This document shows positions 36,969 to 44,097 of a DNA stretch of 64,000 nucleotides, piece by piece; position 1 is the first letter of the stretch; every line of letters starts with the position of its first letter. The stretch covers positions 4,155,001 through 4,219,000 of the forward strand of contig NZ_CP015637.1 of the NCBI RefSeq assembly GCF_001708445.1. The letters run 5' to 3'. The DNA is from Pseudomonas fluorescens. GTDB lineage: Bacteria; Pseudomonadota; Gammaproteobacteria; Pseudomonadales; Pseudomonadaceae. Under the pieces are notes generated by a model, which saw only the letters and a program-made list of their open reading frames with translations, made no database searches and was not told the origin of the DNA. The translations under genes were made by a program, and so were the position numbers.

Positions 36969-37600
36969 AACTTCGCCGTGGCCTGCACCACCACGCCGAG
37001 GATGCGGCAATCCTCGGTGAACCGCTGCTTCGGATAGGTGGGGTTGAGCGGCACCAGGTAAAGCTGGCCGCTTTCTTCCATGAGTTGGCGAAAAGTCGCC
37101 TGGGGGCTGTCAGCCCATTGGGCGACCACCAGCTTGCCAGGTTGGGCATCGATAGCCGGGTCCACCAGGATCAGCATGCCCGCACCGATGCTCAGGCCGC
37201 TGGGGGCGGTCATGGCGTCTCCCCTCACCGGGAGCCAGAAGGCGTCCCCGCGGGCGTGGTAGTCCGTCAGTTCGAAGCGGGTGGTGGCGTACGCGCCGTG
37301 CTCTTCGCGAATTTCGCACATGCCCGTCCAATCGTTGACCGGGTATCGAAAATACGGGTTGTAGGGAGGTTGCGCGGGCAGTGCCTCGGCGGTCTTTTCG
37401 CGAATCTGCAAGGCGACTTCCAGGTAGCCCAGCCCCAGTTCCGCGAGAACCCGGTTCATGTCGGCCAGGCTTGGCACACGGCGTTTGTTGAGCCAATGGC
37501 CCACCCCGCCCTGGGACATGCCCAGGCGTTCGGCCAGTTGATCCTGCGTGACCTTGCGGTCTTTCATGTTGGCTTTGACCAACGCTATCCAGTTATCCAT
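36965..37600 (-). CDS. XRE/S24 LexA-like repressor, nucleophile Ser replaced
   Basis: This 211-residue phage-type repressor has an N-terminal helix-turn-helix (TQDQLAERLGMSQGGVGHWL, residues 18-37) and a C-terminal S24 fold. In this family the self-cleavage Ser sits in a GDSM motif; here the segment is VRGDAMTAPSG with Ala129. The partner Lys156 (PGKLVV) is kept. Self-cleavage and RecA-dependent induction are therefore unlikely. ATG 37600 is chosen; a TTG four codons upstream is possible. The upstream gap holds two palindromes, which suggests autorepression and control of the divergent gene. It is not embedded in a visible prophage. Confidence 0.87.
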   Translation of the reverse strand: MDNWIALVKANMKDRKVTQDQLAERLGMSQGGVGHWLNKRRVPSLADMNRVLAELGLGYLEVALQIREKTAEALPAQPPYNPYFRYPVNDWTGMCEIREEHGAYATTRFELTDYHARGDAFWLPVRGDAMTAPSGLSIGAGMLILVDPAIDAQPGKLVVAQWADSPQATFRQLMEESGQLYLVPLNPTYPKQRFTEDCRILGVVVQATAKF

Positions 37601-37610
37601 GGTGCGTGAC

Positions 37611-37684
37611 AATACGATGCGTATTTTTCAGGGCAATAAACAGTTTGTAGTAATCCATAAAACGACATAAATACGATACGTACT
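37611..37684. promoter_or_regulatory. Two operators of the XRE/S24 repressor
   Basis: AATACGATGCGTATT (37611-37625) is a 6+3+6 palindrome. AATACGATACGTACT (37670-37684) matches it with one arm mismatch. The centres are 59 bases apart, one abutting the repressor start and the other in front of the divergent gene at 37732. Confidence 0.7.
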
Positions 37685-37731
37685 ATCATCGAACATAAGG
37701 TTTTCGACACCCACCCAGAGTACCGCCCCTT

Positions 37732-38082
37732 ATGACGACAAGCCCGCACCGCCTGCCTGAAACACCCGAAACCAGCGAATTGCTCGACATGCGCGGCAGC
37801 AGCGCCGCCCAGCGAGCCCTGGACTATTACTTGAAAGAAGATATGTCGCCATCGCCCTCGGATGACACCTTCTTTCGCGTCAAACCCGACATCAGCCACG
37901 AAGAAGCCCTGGTGCACGCCTCGGACCTGTTGCGCAGTGCTGCCGCCACCGCCTACGAATCAGCGAACAGCCATCAAGGCAATCAACGCGACCTGGCATT
38001 CTCAGTGGTGTATTTGATCGATATGGCGAAGGCGATGGTGGAGCAGTCGCTGCAGGCGCCGAAGGCTCAGGCAAGCGTGTGA
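37732..38082 (+). CDS. Small Pseudomonas protein, DUF3077/DUF6124-like
   Basis: This 116-residue soluble protein has no signal peptide or membrane segment. The middle, FFRVKPDISHEEALVHASDL followed by LRSAAATAYESA, resembles small Pseudomonas-specific families (DUF3077 or DUF6124) of unknown function that are often present in several copies per genome. The rest is helical and polar. It is divergent from the XRE/S24 repressor and shares its operator region, so it is probably repressed by it. The domain assignment is from memory and uncertain; the open frame and codon use look genuine. Confidence 0.75.
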   Translation: MTTSPHRLPETPETSELLDMRGSSAAQRALDYYLKEDMSPSPSDDTFFRVKPDISHEEALVHASDLLRSAAATAYESANSHQGNQRDLAFSVVYLIDMAKAMVEQSLQAPKAQASV

Positions 38083-38125
38083 CGGGCGCGCAGGAAAAAT
38101 ATTTCTATCCCACGGATAAAAACAT

Positions 38126-38153
38126 TTGACTTGCAAATGATAATGATTATTAT
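38126..38153 (+). promoter_or_regulatory. PrrF promoter with Fur box
   Basis: TTGACT (38126-38131) and TATTAT (38148-38153), 16 bases apart, form a good sigma-70 promoter. The Fur box at 38133-38151 (core AATGATAATGATTAT) matches 15 of 19 bases of the classical consensus and overlaps the spacer and -10, so iron-loaded Fur would block transcription. Confidence 0.9.
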
Positions 38154-38159
38154 TGGACT

Positions 38160-38275
38160 CAGCTGATCGCGAGATCAGTCGATAGACCAAGGGACCTTAG
38201 GTCGGACTCTTGGAATATCTCCTCATCAGGCTAATCACGGTTTTTGACCCGGCTCTTTGGCCGGGTCTTTTTTTT
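38160..38275 (+). ncRNA. prrF: PrrF iron-responsive small RNA
   Basis: The ~115-nt RNA matches the remembered PrrF layout: a 5' hairpin CTGATCGCGAGATCAG, then GGGACCTTAGGTCGGACTCT, the conserved antisense core ATCTCCTCATCAGGCTAATC, ACGGTTTTTGACC, and a terminator stem GACCCGGC/GCCGGGTC (38246-38253, 38260-38267) with eight T residues. Under low iron, PrrF with Hfq represses mRNAs for iron-containing proteins (sodB, TCA enzymes and others). Only one copy is in this window. Confidence 0.93.
38246..38275 (+). terminator. PrrF terminator
   Basis: The stem is GACCCGGC, the loop TCTTTG and the return GCCGGGTC, followed by TTTTTTTT. Downstream, 38276-38546 holds no gene; the only notable thing is a weak Fur-like site at 38402-38420. 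Confidence 0.92.
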
Positions 38276-38401
38276 GCCAGTTTCCCTGGCATGGCTTCAG
38301 GCTAATGAAGACTGTGTGTTGCTGAATGGCGCGCATGGTAGCAAAAGACCATCGTCCAAAGAAAGCCGGTCGAAGGCTCTAGCCCAGATCTTTGAGAAAT
38401 A

Positions 38402-38420
38402 GCGCTTGAGAATCAATCTC
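38402..38420. promoter_or_regulatory. Weak Fur-like site
   Basis: The core TTGAGAATCAATCTC matches about 12 of 19 bases of the Fur consensus. It lies 125 bases upstream of the M14 peptidase gene. No clear promoter overlaps it. Confidence 0.3.
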
Positions 38421-38546
38421 ATAGATTCTAAGCTGCCCCAGCGTCAAGGACGACGCCCCCCTCCTCCGCAACAATTTTGCGTCAAGATTTTGCCCGGTGC
38501 CTGTGTAATATAACCGCCACAACATTCATACCCAGGCAACCCGACT

Positions 38547-39698
38547 ATGACCGTGGCCTTGACCTCTATCAAGATCAGCACCGACTTCGACAGTGGCAAT
38601 ATCCAGGTTCTGGATGCCAGCGATGCCTATCAGTTGCTGCTCGCCATCGAACCCGATACCCGCAGCGCACATTTCCAGTGGTTCCACTTCAAGGCCGAAG
38701 GCATGCACGTGGGCCATACCCACACTTTCCGCCTGAGCAACGCCAGCCATTCTTCCTATAAGCATGCGTGGAGCGGCTACAACGCTGTCGCCTCCTACGA
38801 CCATATCAACTGGTTCCGCGTGCCCACGCGCTTTGATGGCGAGACCTTGCACATCAGCCTCGAAACCCGTGAGAAACACGCCTGGTTCGCCTACTTCGAA
38901 CCCTACAGCCGCGAACGCCACGACTGGCTGATCGAGCAGGCCGTGACCCGCGCAGGCGCTAAATTGCTGGCCACCGGTAAAAGTGTCGAAGGCCGTGATA
39001 TCCAGTTGCTACGTCGTGGCAAAGGCGGCAGCAACCGGCGCAAGGTCTGGATCATCGCCCAGCAACACCCCGGCGAACACATGGCCGAATGGTTCATGGA
39101 AGGCATCATCGAACGCCTGCAACAGGATGGCGATGCCGAGCTGAGGAAGCTCCTGGCCGTTGCCGACCTGTACCTGATCCCCAACATGAACCCTGACGGT
39201 GCCTTCCATGGCCACTTGCGCACCAACGCCATGGGCCAGGACCTCAACCGCGCGTGGCAGAGCGCCAACCAGGAAACCAGCCCGGAAGTGCTGTTCGTGC
39301 AGCAACAGATGGAAAAGCATGGCGTCGACCTGTTCCTCGACATCCATGGCGACGAGGAAATCCCCTACGTGTTCACCGCCGGTTGCGAAGGCAACCCGGG
39401 ATACACCCCGCGCATCGAAGCCCTGGAAAAACACTTCCGCAGCCACCTGAGCGCGCTGACCCGTGACTTCCAGACCACCCACGGCTACACCCGCGACCTG
39501 CCGGGCGAAGCCAACATGACCTTGGCCTGCAATGCCGTCGGCGAGAAATACGATTGCCTTTCGCTGACCCTGGAAATGCCGTTCAAGGACAACGACGATG
39601 CGCCCAACCCGCACACCGGCTGGTCGGGCAAACGTTCGATGCAATTGGGTAAGGATGTGTTGAGCACGATCGCCGATATCGTGACCGTCCTGCGCTAA
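38547..39698 (+). CDS. M14 metallocarboxypeptidase, cytosolic CCP/AGBL-like
   Basis: This 383-residue zinc carboxypeptidase has no signal peptide, so it is cytosolic. An N-terminal beta domain (residues ~1-120, including HFQWFHFKAEG) precedes the catalytic domain with zinc ligands in QQHPGEHMAEW (HxxE) and FLDIHGDEEIPY (His). PNMNPDGAF holds the substrate-binding residues, and SLTLEMPFKDN carries the catalytic Glu. This matches the M14D cytosolic carboxypeptidase family, whose bacterial substrates are unknown. It is monocistronic, followed by a hairpin at 39697-39722. Confidence 0.92.
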   Translation: MTVALTSIKISTDFDSGNIQVLDASDAYQLLLAIEPDTRSAHFQWFHFKAEGMHVGHTHTFRLSNASHSSYKHAWSGYNAVASYDHINWFRVPTRFDGETLHISLETREKHAWFAYFEPYSRERHDWLIEQAVTRAGAKLLATGKSVEGRDIQLLRRGKGGSNRRKVWIIAQQHPGEHMAEWFMEGIIERLQQDGDAELRKLLAVADLYLIPNMNPDGAFHGHLRTNAMGQDLNRAWQSANQETSPEVLFVQQQMEKHGVDLFLDIHGDEEIPYVFTAGCEGNPGYTPRIEALEKHFRSHLSALTRDFQTTHGYTRDLPGEANMTLACNAVGEKYDCLSLTLEMPFKDNDDAPNPHTGWSGKRSMQLGKDVLSTIADIVTVLR

Positions 39699-39722
39699 CC
39701 CTTGCCTGGGCCGGCAAGGGTT
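39697..39722. terminator. Bidirectional hairpin between convergent genes
   Basis: AACCCTTGCC and GGCAAGGGTT pair over 10 bases around TGGGCC. No long T-run follows, so it is a terminator-like hairpin. It begins at the last bases of the M14 stop and faces the cytochrome b stop at 39734. Confidence 0.65.
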
Positions 39723-39733
39723 CAATGGCAGCC

Positions 39734-40273
39734 TCAGTCTTTGGTACCGGTCATGCTTTGCAACACGCCATCGCGCCGAATCAGCCCGTGGAATAACGCC
39801 GCCGCCAGGTGCAAAAGCACCGTCAGGAACAGCAGGTAGGCCAGATACCCATGGGCCTTGCGTAACACCGCGAACAACGGTGCATTCGCGCCCACCAGCG
39901 CCGGCAGCTGTATCGAACTGCTCAGCATCACCGGGTCGCCCGCCGCTGAAATCATCGCCCAACCCAGCAGCGGCAGCACCAGCATCAAGGCATACAGCAC
40001 CAGGTGAGACGCCTTGGCCGCCAGTGTTTGCCACAACGGCAAATCGCTGGGCAGCGGTGGTTGGCGCGTGGAAAAGCGCACCACCAGCCGCACGATCACC
40101 AGCGCCAGAATCGCAATCCCCAACGGCTTGTGCAGGTGAATCAACCATTCATGCCGCTCGGACACCGACGCGGCCAACCCCGCACCGATAAACAGCATCG
40201 CGATGATCATCAGCGCCATCAACCAATGCAGCAGGCGCGCCAGGGGCGTGAAAAACCGTGGTTGGGCATTCAT
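39734..40273 (-). CDS. Cytochrome b561-type membrane protein
   Basis: This 179-residue protein has four transmembrane helices and conserved heme-binding His residues in LARLLHWLMALMI, LIHLHKPLG and the final-helix segment KAHGYLAYLLFLTVLLHLAA. It is a prokaryotic cytochrome b561, which passes electrons across or along the inner membrane. Its start overlaps the stop of the catalase-like gene (ATGA, 40270-40273), so the two probably form one redox pair. Expression is likely under the ECF promoter at 41407-41432. Confidence 0.9.
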   Translation of the reverse strand: MNAQPRFFTPLARLLHWLMALMIIAMLFIGAGLAASVSERHEWLIHLHKPLGIAILALVIVRLVVRFSTRQPPLPSDLPLWQTLAAKASHLVLYALMLVLPLLGWAMISAAGDPVMLSSSIQLPALVGANAPLFAVLRKAHGYLAYLLFLTVLLHLAAALFHGLIRRDGVLQSMTGTKD

Positions 40274-41352
40274 GGCTTCGACTCCTGAGGGGCATTGTGC
40301 AAGGGGCTGACTTCGCCAGCGCGACGCAGGTAAGAACTGGCATACGCAGCCGAACGGGCCGCCAGCAGCGGATCATTGGATGCCTCGATGCCGCTCGGCA
40401 AAATCAGCGGGTCGAAGTTGATGTCACGGCAATCCCCATCGACCTGTGGCTGGCTGCTGTCCAGCACCAGGCTGCCGACGTTGATGACCTTGTGCTCACC
40501 GGCCCAGGTCTTGCTCGCATCGTCCAGCGGGTCACCGGGGTTGGCCAGGGTCATGTTCAATTGCCAACGCAGCGGTCCTGCCGCCAGGCGTTGCACCAGG
40601 TCTTTCTCCAGAAAGTCATTGCCTGCCGGTGCGCTATCGCCGGGTGCATCCTGGCTCTGCGGTACGACGCCCCAACGCACGGCCTGGCGTTTGCCGTCGG
40701 CGTTCACCAGGTAAAACGCATTGATGCCGTTGTACGTTTCAGTGGCATAGCTGGCCGATGGCCTGGCGGTCTTGACCCACGCCAGGAACGGCGCGGTCTC
40801 AGGGTGAGAAGCAAAAAACGCCGGCATACTCGCCGGGTTCGGCTTGCCGGTGGCCGGGTCGGGCGCGCCGGCCTTGAGCAGCTGGTAGAACGCCTCGGGC
40901 GTGCCCACCGGGAACACCGGCATGCTGTTCATCCCGGTGCGCCACTGCTGGCCGTTGGCTTGGGTAAATTGCACGGCAAAACTGCGGATCGGCACGCTGC
41001 TGTCCGGTGCATAGGGGTTGCCGCTGGGCAAGGCAAATCGGCCGATGATGGGGGTTTTGGCTGCGCTGAAGACTTGGGCGCTGGAATACGCGCGCGCCTC
41101 GGCGCTGCTCTCGAAATAACCCGCGACGCACACACCCTTGGCGTGGTTGCGGCGGAACCCCGGATGCACACCGTTATTGGTTTCCAGGGCATTGACCAGC
41201 GTCGTGGGCCGCAGGCGTTGTGGGTCGAGGGTGCCGTTGACGTAGGCAAACGCCCCCGCAACAACCGCAACAACCGCACCGATGCCGACAAGTCGAGCAA
41301 TCAGGCTCGCAGTACTCAGCGCAAGACGGGGTGGTGATGAGTGATCTACCAT
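40270..41352 (-). CDS. Catalase-family (SrpA-like) heme peroxidase
   Basis: This 360-residue protein has one N-terminal hydrophobic anchor or uncleaved signal (LIARLVGIGAVVAVVAGAFA), so it acts in the periplasm. The catalase core is reduced: GVHPGFRRNHAKGVCVAGYF includes the distal His region, then AVQFTQANGQQWRTGMNSMP and the NGINAFYLVNADGKR segment. SrpA-like proteins are compact catalase relatives with peroxidase activity. The start at 41352 has TGGAG 7 bases upstream. The pairing with cytochrome b561 and an ECF operon suggests a periplasmic peroxide-stress function. Confidence 0.88.
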   Translation of the reverse strand: MVDHSSPPRLALSTASLIARLVGIGAVVAVVAGAFAYVNGTLDPQRLRPTTLVNALETNNGVHPGFRRNHAKGVCVAGYFESSAEARAYSSAQVFSAAKTPIIGRFALPSGNPYAPDSSVPIRSFAVQFTQANGQQWRTGMNSMPVFPVGTPEAFYQLLKAGAPDPATGKPNPASMPAFFASHPETAPFLAWVKTARPSASYATETYNGINAFYLVNADGKRQAVRWGVVPQSQDAPGDSAPAGNDFLEKDLVQRLAAGPLRWQLNMTLANPGDPLDDASKTWAGEHKVINVGSLVLDSSQPQVDGDCRDINFDPLILPSGIEASNDPLLAARSAAYASSYLRRAGEVSPLHNAPQESKP

Positions 41353-41406
41353 CAGGAAACTCCAGGGCCAAGGGCCTTTGGCGGTGAACATAGGGTCGGT
41401 GCATTG

Positions 41407-41432
41407 AGACGAATGCCGATCCGCTCTATTCC
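41407..41432 (-). promoter_or_regulatory. ECF-type promoter of the catalase/cytochrome operon
   Basis: On the minus strand GGAAT (41432-41428) and CGTCT (41411-41407) are 16 bases apart, the shape of an extracytoplasmic-function sigma promoter. The extended match GGGAATA / CGTCTC is shared with the divergent promoter at 41461-41486. Confidence 0.8.
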
Positions 41433-41460
41433 CTGGCCTTTGATTTATTTTCGAGAAAGG

Positions 41461-41487
41461 GGAATAACCTTCAGCGCCGGACGTCTC
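41461..41487 (+). promoter_or_regulatory. ECF-type promoter of the sigma/anti-sigma operon
   Basis: GGAAT at 41461-41465 and CGTCT at 41482-41486 are 16 bases apart. The context GGGAATA / CGTCTC equals that of the divergent promoter, so the ECF factor probably autoregulates. It ends 34 bases before the sigma gene start. Confidence 0.8.
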
Positions 41488-41520
41488 TCTAGTCCCAACG
41501 TAGCGACCAGCCAGCATCCC

Positions 41521-42027
41521 ATGCACGCACTCGACGAACAGTTACGTGAACTCATCCCCAGGCTGCGGCGCTTTGCCGTGTCCCTGACCCGTCACGCCAG
41601 CAGCGCCGACGACTTGGTGCAGTCGACCCTGGAACGGGCGATCATCCGCTGGGACGACAAACGTCTGGAAGGCGACCTGCGCGCCTGGCTGTTCTCGATC
41701 CTCTACCGGCAGTTCCTCGATGCCCATCGACGCACCCGCCGCTATGCACGCATGCTCGAATTCTTCACCGGGCGCGATGATGCCGAGCCCTCGGTCGAGC
41801 GCACGGTGATGGCCCAAGCCACCTTGCAAGCCTTCGATCAACTCAACACCGAGCAACGTGCGCTGCTGCTGTGGGTGTCGGTCGAAGGTTTGAGCTACAA
41901 GGAAGTCGCAGAAATCCTCGACGTGCCCATCGGCACCGTGATGTCGCGCCTGTCGCGGGCGCGCCAGGCCCTGCGCCAACTCAGCGATGGCGAAATCGCC
42001 AGCCCTTCCCTGCGGATACTCAAATGA
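41521..42027 (+). CDS. ECF sigma factor
   Basis: This 168-residue sigma-70 family protein has region 2 in ELIPRLRRFAVSLTRHASSADDLVQSTLERAI (conserved DDLVQ) and DLRAWLFSILYRQFLD. Region 4 includes LNTEQRALLLWVSVEGLSYKEVAEIL and GTVMSRLSRARQALR. Region 3 is absent, as expected. It directs RNA polymerase to promoters such as the two at 41407-41487. ATG 41521 begins the conserved region; the longer frame to 41341 is non-homologous. Its stop overlaps the anti-sigma start (ATGA). Confidence 0.95.
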   Translation: MHALDEQLRELIPRLRRFAVSLTRHASSADDLVQSTLERAIIRWDDKRLEGDLRAWLFSILYRQFLDAHRRTRRYARMLEFFTGRDDAEPSVERTVMAQATLQAFDQLNTEQRALLLWVSVEGLSYKEVAEILDVPIGTVMSRLSRARQALRQLSDGEIASPSLRILK

Positions 42028-42761
42028 TCAACCTGCCCCCCAGCGAACGCGATTTGCATGCCTACGTCGATCACCAGCTCCTGGAGAGTGATCGGCGTGT
42101 GCTTGAAACCTACTTGGCGGCCCACCCCGAAGTCGCGGCCCAAGTCCACGCCTGGCAGCAGGATGCGCAATTGCTGCGCGCGGCACTGAGTGGCGTCCTG
42201 CACCAGCCGGCCAACCCTGGGCTGGACCCGATGCTGATTCGCCAGCGCATCAAACATCAGTCCCGCCGCCATTTCGCGACAGCGGCGGTGCTGCTGATTG
42301 CCGTCAGCCTCGGTGGCATTGGCGGCTGGCACGCCCGTGAAGCCACGCAACCGCCGCTGCTGCCCATGGCCGACGCCATGCAGGCCTACCGCCTGTTTGC
42401 CCAGGACGGCATCATGCCGGCCGACTACCGCTCTTCGGACAGCGGCACGATGCAAACCTGGCTTGATCGCTACTTCAACCAGGCCCACCGCCTGCCGGAC
42501 TTGAGCCAGGCAGGTTTCAAGCCGGTCAGCGCACGCTTGCTCACCACCGAGCAAGGCGCAGCGGCGATGGTGTTGTACGAAGACACGCAAGGTCGACACA
42601 TCAGCTTCTACATCCGCCCACCGGGCCCGGACAACGGCTTTCTGCCCCGTGGCTACCGCAGCGCTGACGGCTTACACGCCGAATACTGGTCCGGCGCCGG
42701 CTACAACTATGCGATGGTCAGCCCGGTGGATCAGCCCACCGCGCCACTGCTGAAGTTCTAG
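42024..42761 (+). CDS. Membrane anti-sigma factor
   Basis: This 245-residue protein has a cytoplasmic N-terminal anti-sigma domain (ERDLHAYVDHQLLESDRRVL), one transmembrane helix at about residues 85-105 (FATAAVLLIAVSLGGIGGWH), and a periplasmic C-terminal half of unknown fold. The N-terminus lacks the His-x3-Cys-x2-Cys of zinc anti-sigma proteins, so release is not by zinc-thiol oxidation. It is co-translated with the sigma gene. The periplasmic domain presumably senses the stress answered by the divergent peroxidase operon. Confidence 0.88.
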   Translation: MINLPPSERDLHAYVDHQLLESDRRVLETYLAAHPEVAAQVHAWQQDAQLLRAALSGVLHQPANPGLDPMLIRQRIKHQSRRHFATAAVLLIAVSLGGIGGWHAREATQPPLLPMADAMQAYRLFAQDGIMPADYRSSDSGTMQTWLDRYFNQAHRLPDLSQAGFKPVSARLLTTEQGAAAMVLYEDTQGRHISFYIRPPGPDNGFLPRGYRSADGLHAEYWSGAGYNYAMVSPVDQPTAPLLKF

Positions 42762-42963
42762 AAACTCCAGCACCACGGTATCGGTCCAGGTCTCGGCGTT
42801 GCAGGTGCACCCGGCCCTCCCAAACCCGCGCCGCCTGCTGAGCGCTTGGGCGGGTGTCTATAGGCCATGCCTTTTCGAGATGGCTGGCGGCGCCCTTCTC
42901 GATTGGTCAAAACATGGTGGGGGCTCTAAAGTAAGCGACCACCGCACCACAGAGTGACTTGCA

Positions 42964-44058
42964 TTGGCCGTGTTTCCCCTGATCCGACGCCTGCTCGGTA
43001 AAACCCCCGGCACCCGCGTCGACGCCTCCATCCCGATGTTCTTTCAGCACAAGGCCGAGCAACAGGGCTACACCCTCAGCGCCGGCCAGGCCCAGGCGAT
43101 CGCCGCCATGGCCCGCGAAACCGCGCACCTGCTGGCCGGCCAACCGACCCGCAGCCTGTACCTGCACGGCCCGGTGGGGCGCGGCAAAAGCTGGCTGCTC
43201 GATGGGTTTTTCCAGGCGTTGCCAATGGCCGAAAAACAACGCGTACATTTCCATGACTTTTTCGCCCGCCTGCACCGGGGCATGTTCGCCCATCGTCAGC
43301 GGCCAGACGCACTGGCCACGACCCTGGATGAGCTGCTCGAGGGCTGCCGCGTACTGTGCTTCGACGAGTTCCACGTCCACGATATTGGCGATGCCATGCT
43401 GATCAGCCGGCTGTTCAAAGCCTTGTTCAAGCGCGGTGTCCTGGTGCTGGTCACCTCCAACTACCCGCCCGCGGGCCTGTTGCCCAACCCCCTGTACCAC
43501 CAGCGTTTCAAGCCGGTGATCGACTTGATCGCGGCGCGTATGGAGGTGTTGGAAGTCAGTTCGCCCCGCGACTTCCGCAGCCTGCCCCAGGCCCATGCCG
43601 AACAGCGCTTCACCCAGGGGCAATACGTGTGGCCGGGCACGCCGGCACAACGTGAGGCCCTTGGCTTGCCCACCACCGATTGCCCGCCGCAGCCCCTCAG
43701 CGTCGGCGCCCGCCAGTTGACCTGCCGCCAGCGCGAAGCACACCGCATCGCTTTCACGTTCAGCGACCTGTGCGAACAACTCACTGCGGTAATGGACTAC
43801 CTGCTGCTGTGCGACGACTTCGACCACTGGATCATCGATGGGCTGCCATACCTGGCGGATTGCCCGATCGCCGTGCAACAGCGCTTTATCAACCTGGTAG
43901 ACGTACTCTACGACCGCGATAAGCAGTTGACCCTGATCGGCGAACAGCCCCTGGCCAAATCCCTGGAAGGCCAGGCCATCGACCTGGCCCGCACGGCCAG
44001 CCGCCTGAACCAATTGCAAACGGTCAGCCCGCAACGCGCGCCCGACCCGGTATCATGA
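42964..44058 (+). CDS. zapE: ZapE/AFG1-like ATPase
   Basis: This 364-residue P-loop ATPase has Walker A GPVGRGKS (69-76), Walker B VLCFDEFHVHDI, sensor-like VLVLVTSNYPPAGL and the C-terminal HWIIDGLP. The family (ZapE in bacteria, AFG1/LACE1 in mitochondria) is linked to Z-ring dynamics under stress. The start is uncertain: TTG 42964 or GTG 42970, with no clear ribosome site. The usual zapE of Pseudomonas sits in another context (rplM/rpsI region), so this may be a paralog. It precedes the LRR-kinase gene by about 40 bases on the same strand. The 200-base gap before it shows nothing. Confidence 0.85.
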   Translation: MAVFPLIRRLLGKTPGTRVDASIPMFFQHKAEQQGYTLSAGQAQAIAAMARETAHLLAGQPTRSLYLHGPVGRGKSWLLDGFFQALPMAEKQRVHFHDFFARLHRGMFAHRQRPDALATTLDELLEGCRVLCFDEFHVHDIGDAMLISRLFKALFKRGVLVLVTSNYPPAGLLPNPLYHQRFKPVIDLIAARMEVLEVSSPRDFRSLPQAHAEQRFTQGQYVWPGTPAQREALGLPTTDCPPQPLSVGARQLTCRQREAHRIAFTFSDLCEQLTAVMDYLLLCDDFDHWIIDGLPYLADCPIAVQQRFINLVDVLYDRDKQLTLIGEQPLAKSLEGQAIDLARTASRLNQLQTVSPQRAPDPVS

Positions 44059-44097
44059 GCGCCTTTTACGCCCTCTTGCCGAGTGACCGCGCCGTTC

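Noticed and set aside
36965..38082. Prophage or pyocin remnant around the S24 repressor
   Set aside because: Only the repressor and one small gene are present. Both sides are ordinary chromosomal genes and there are no att repeats, integrase or phage structural genes.
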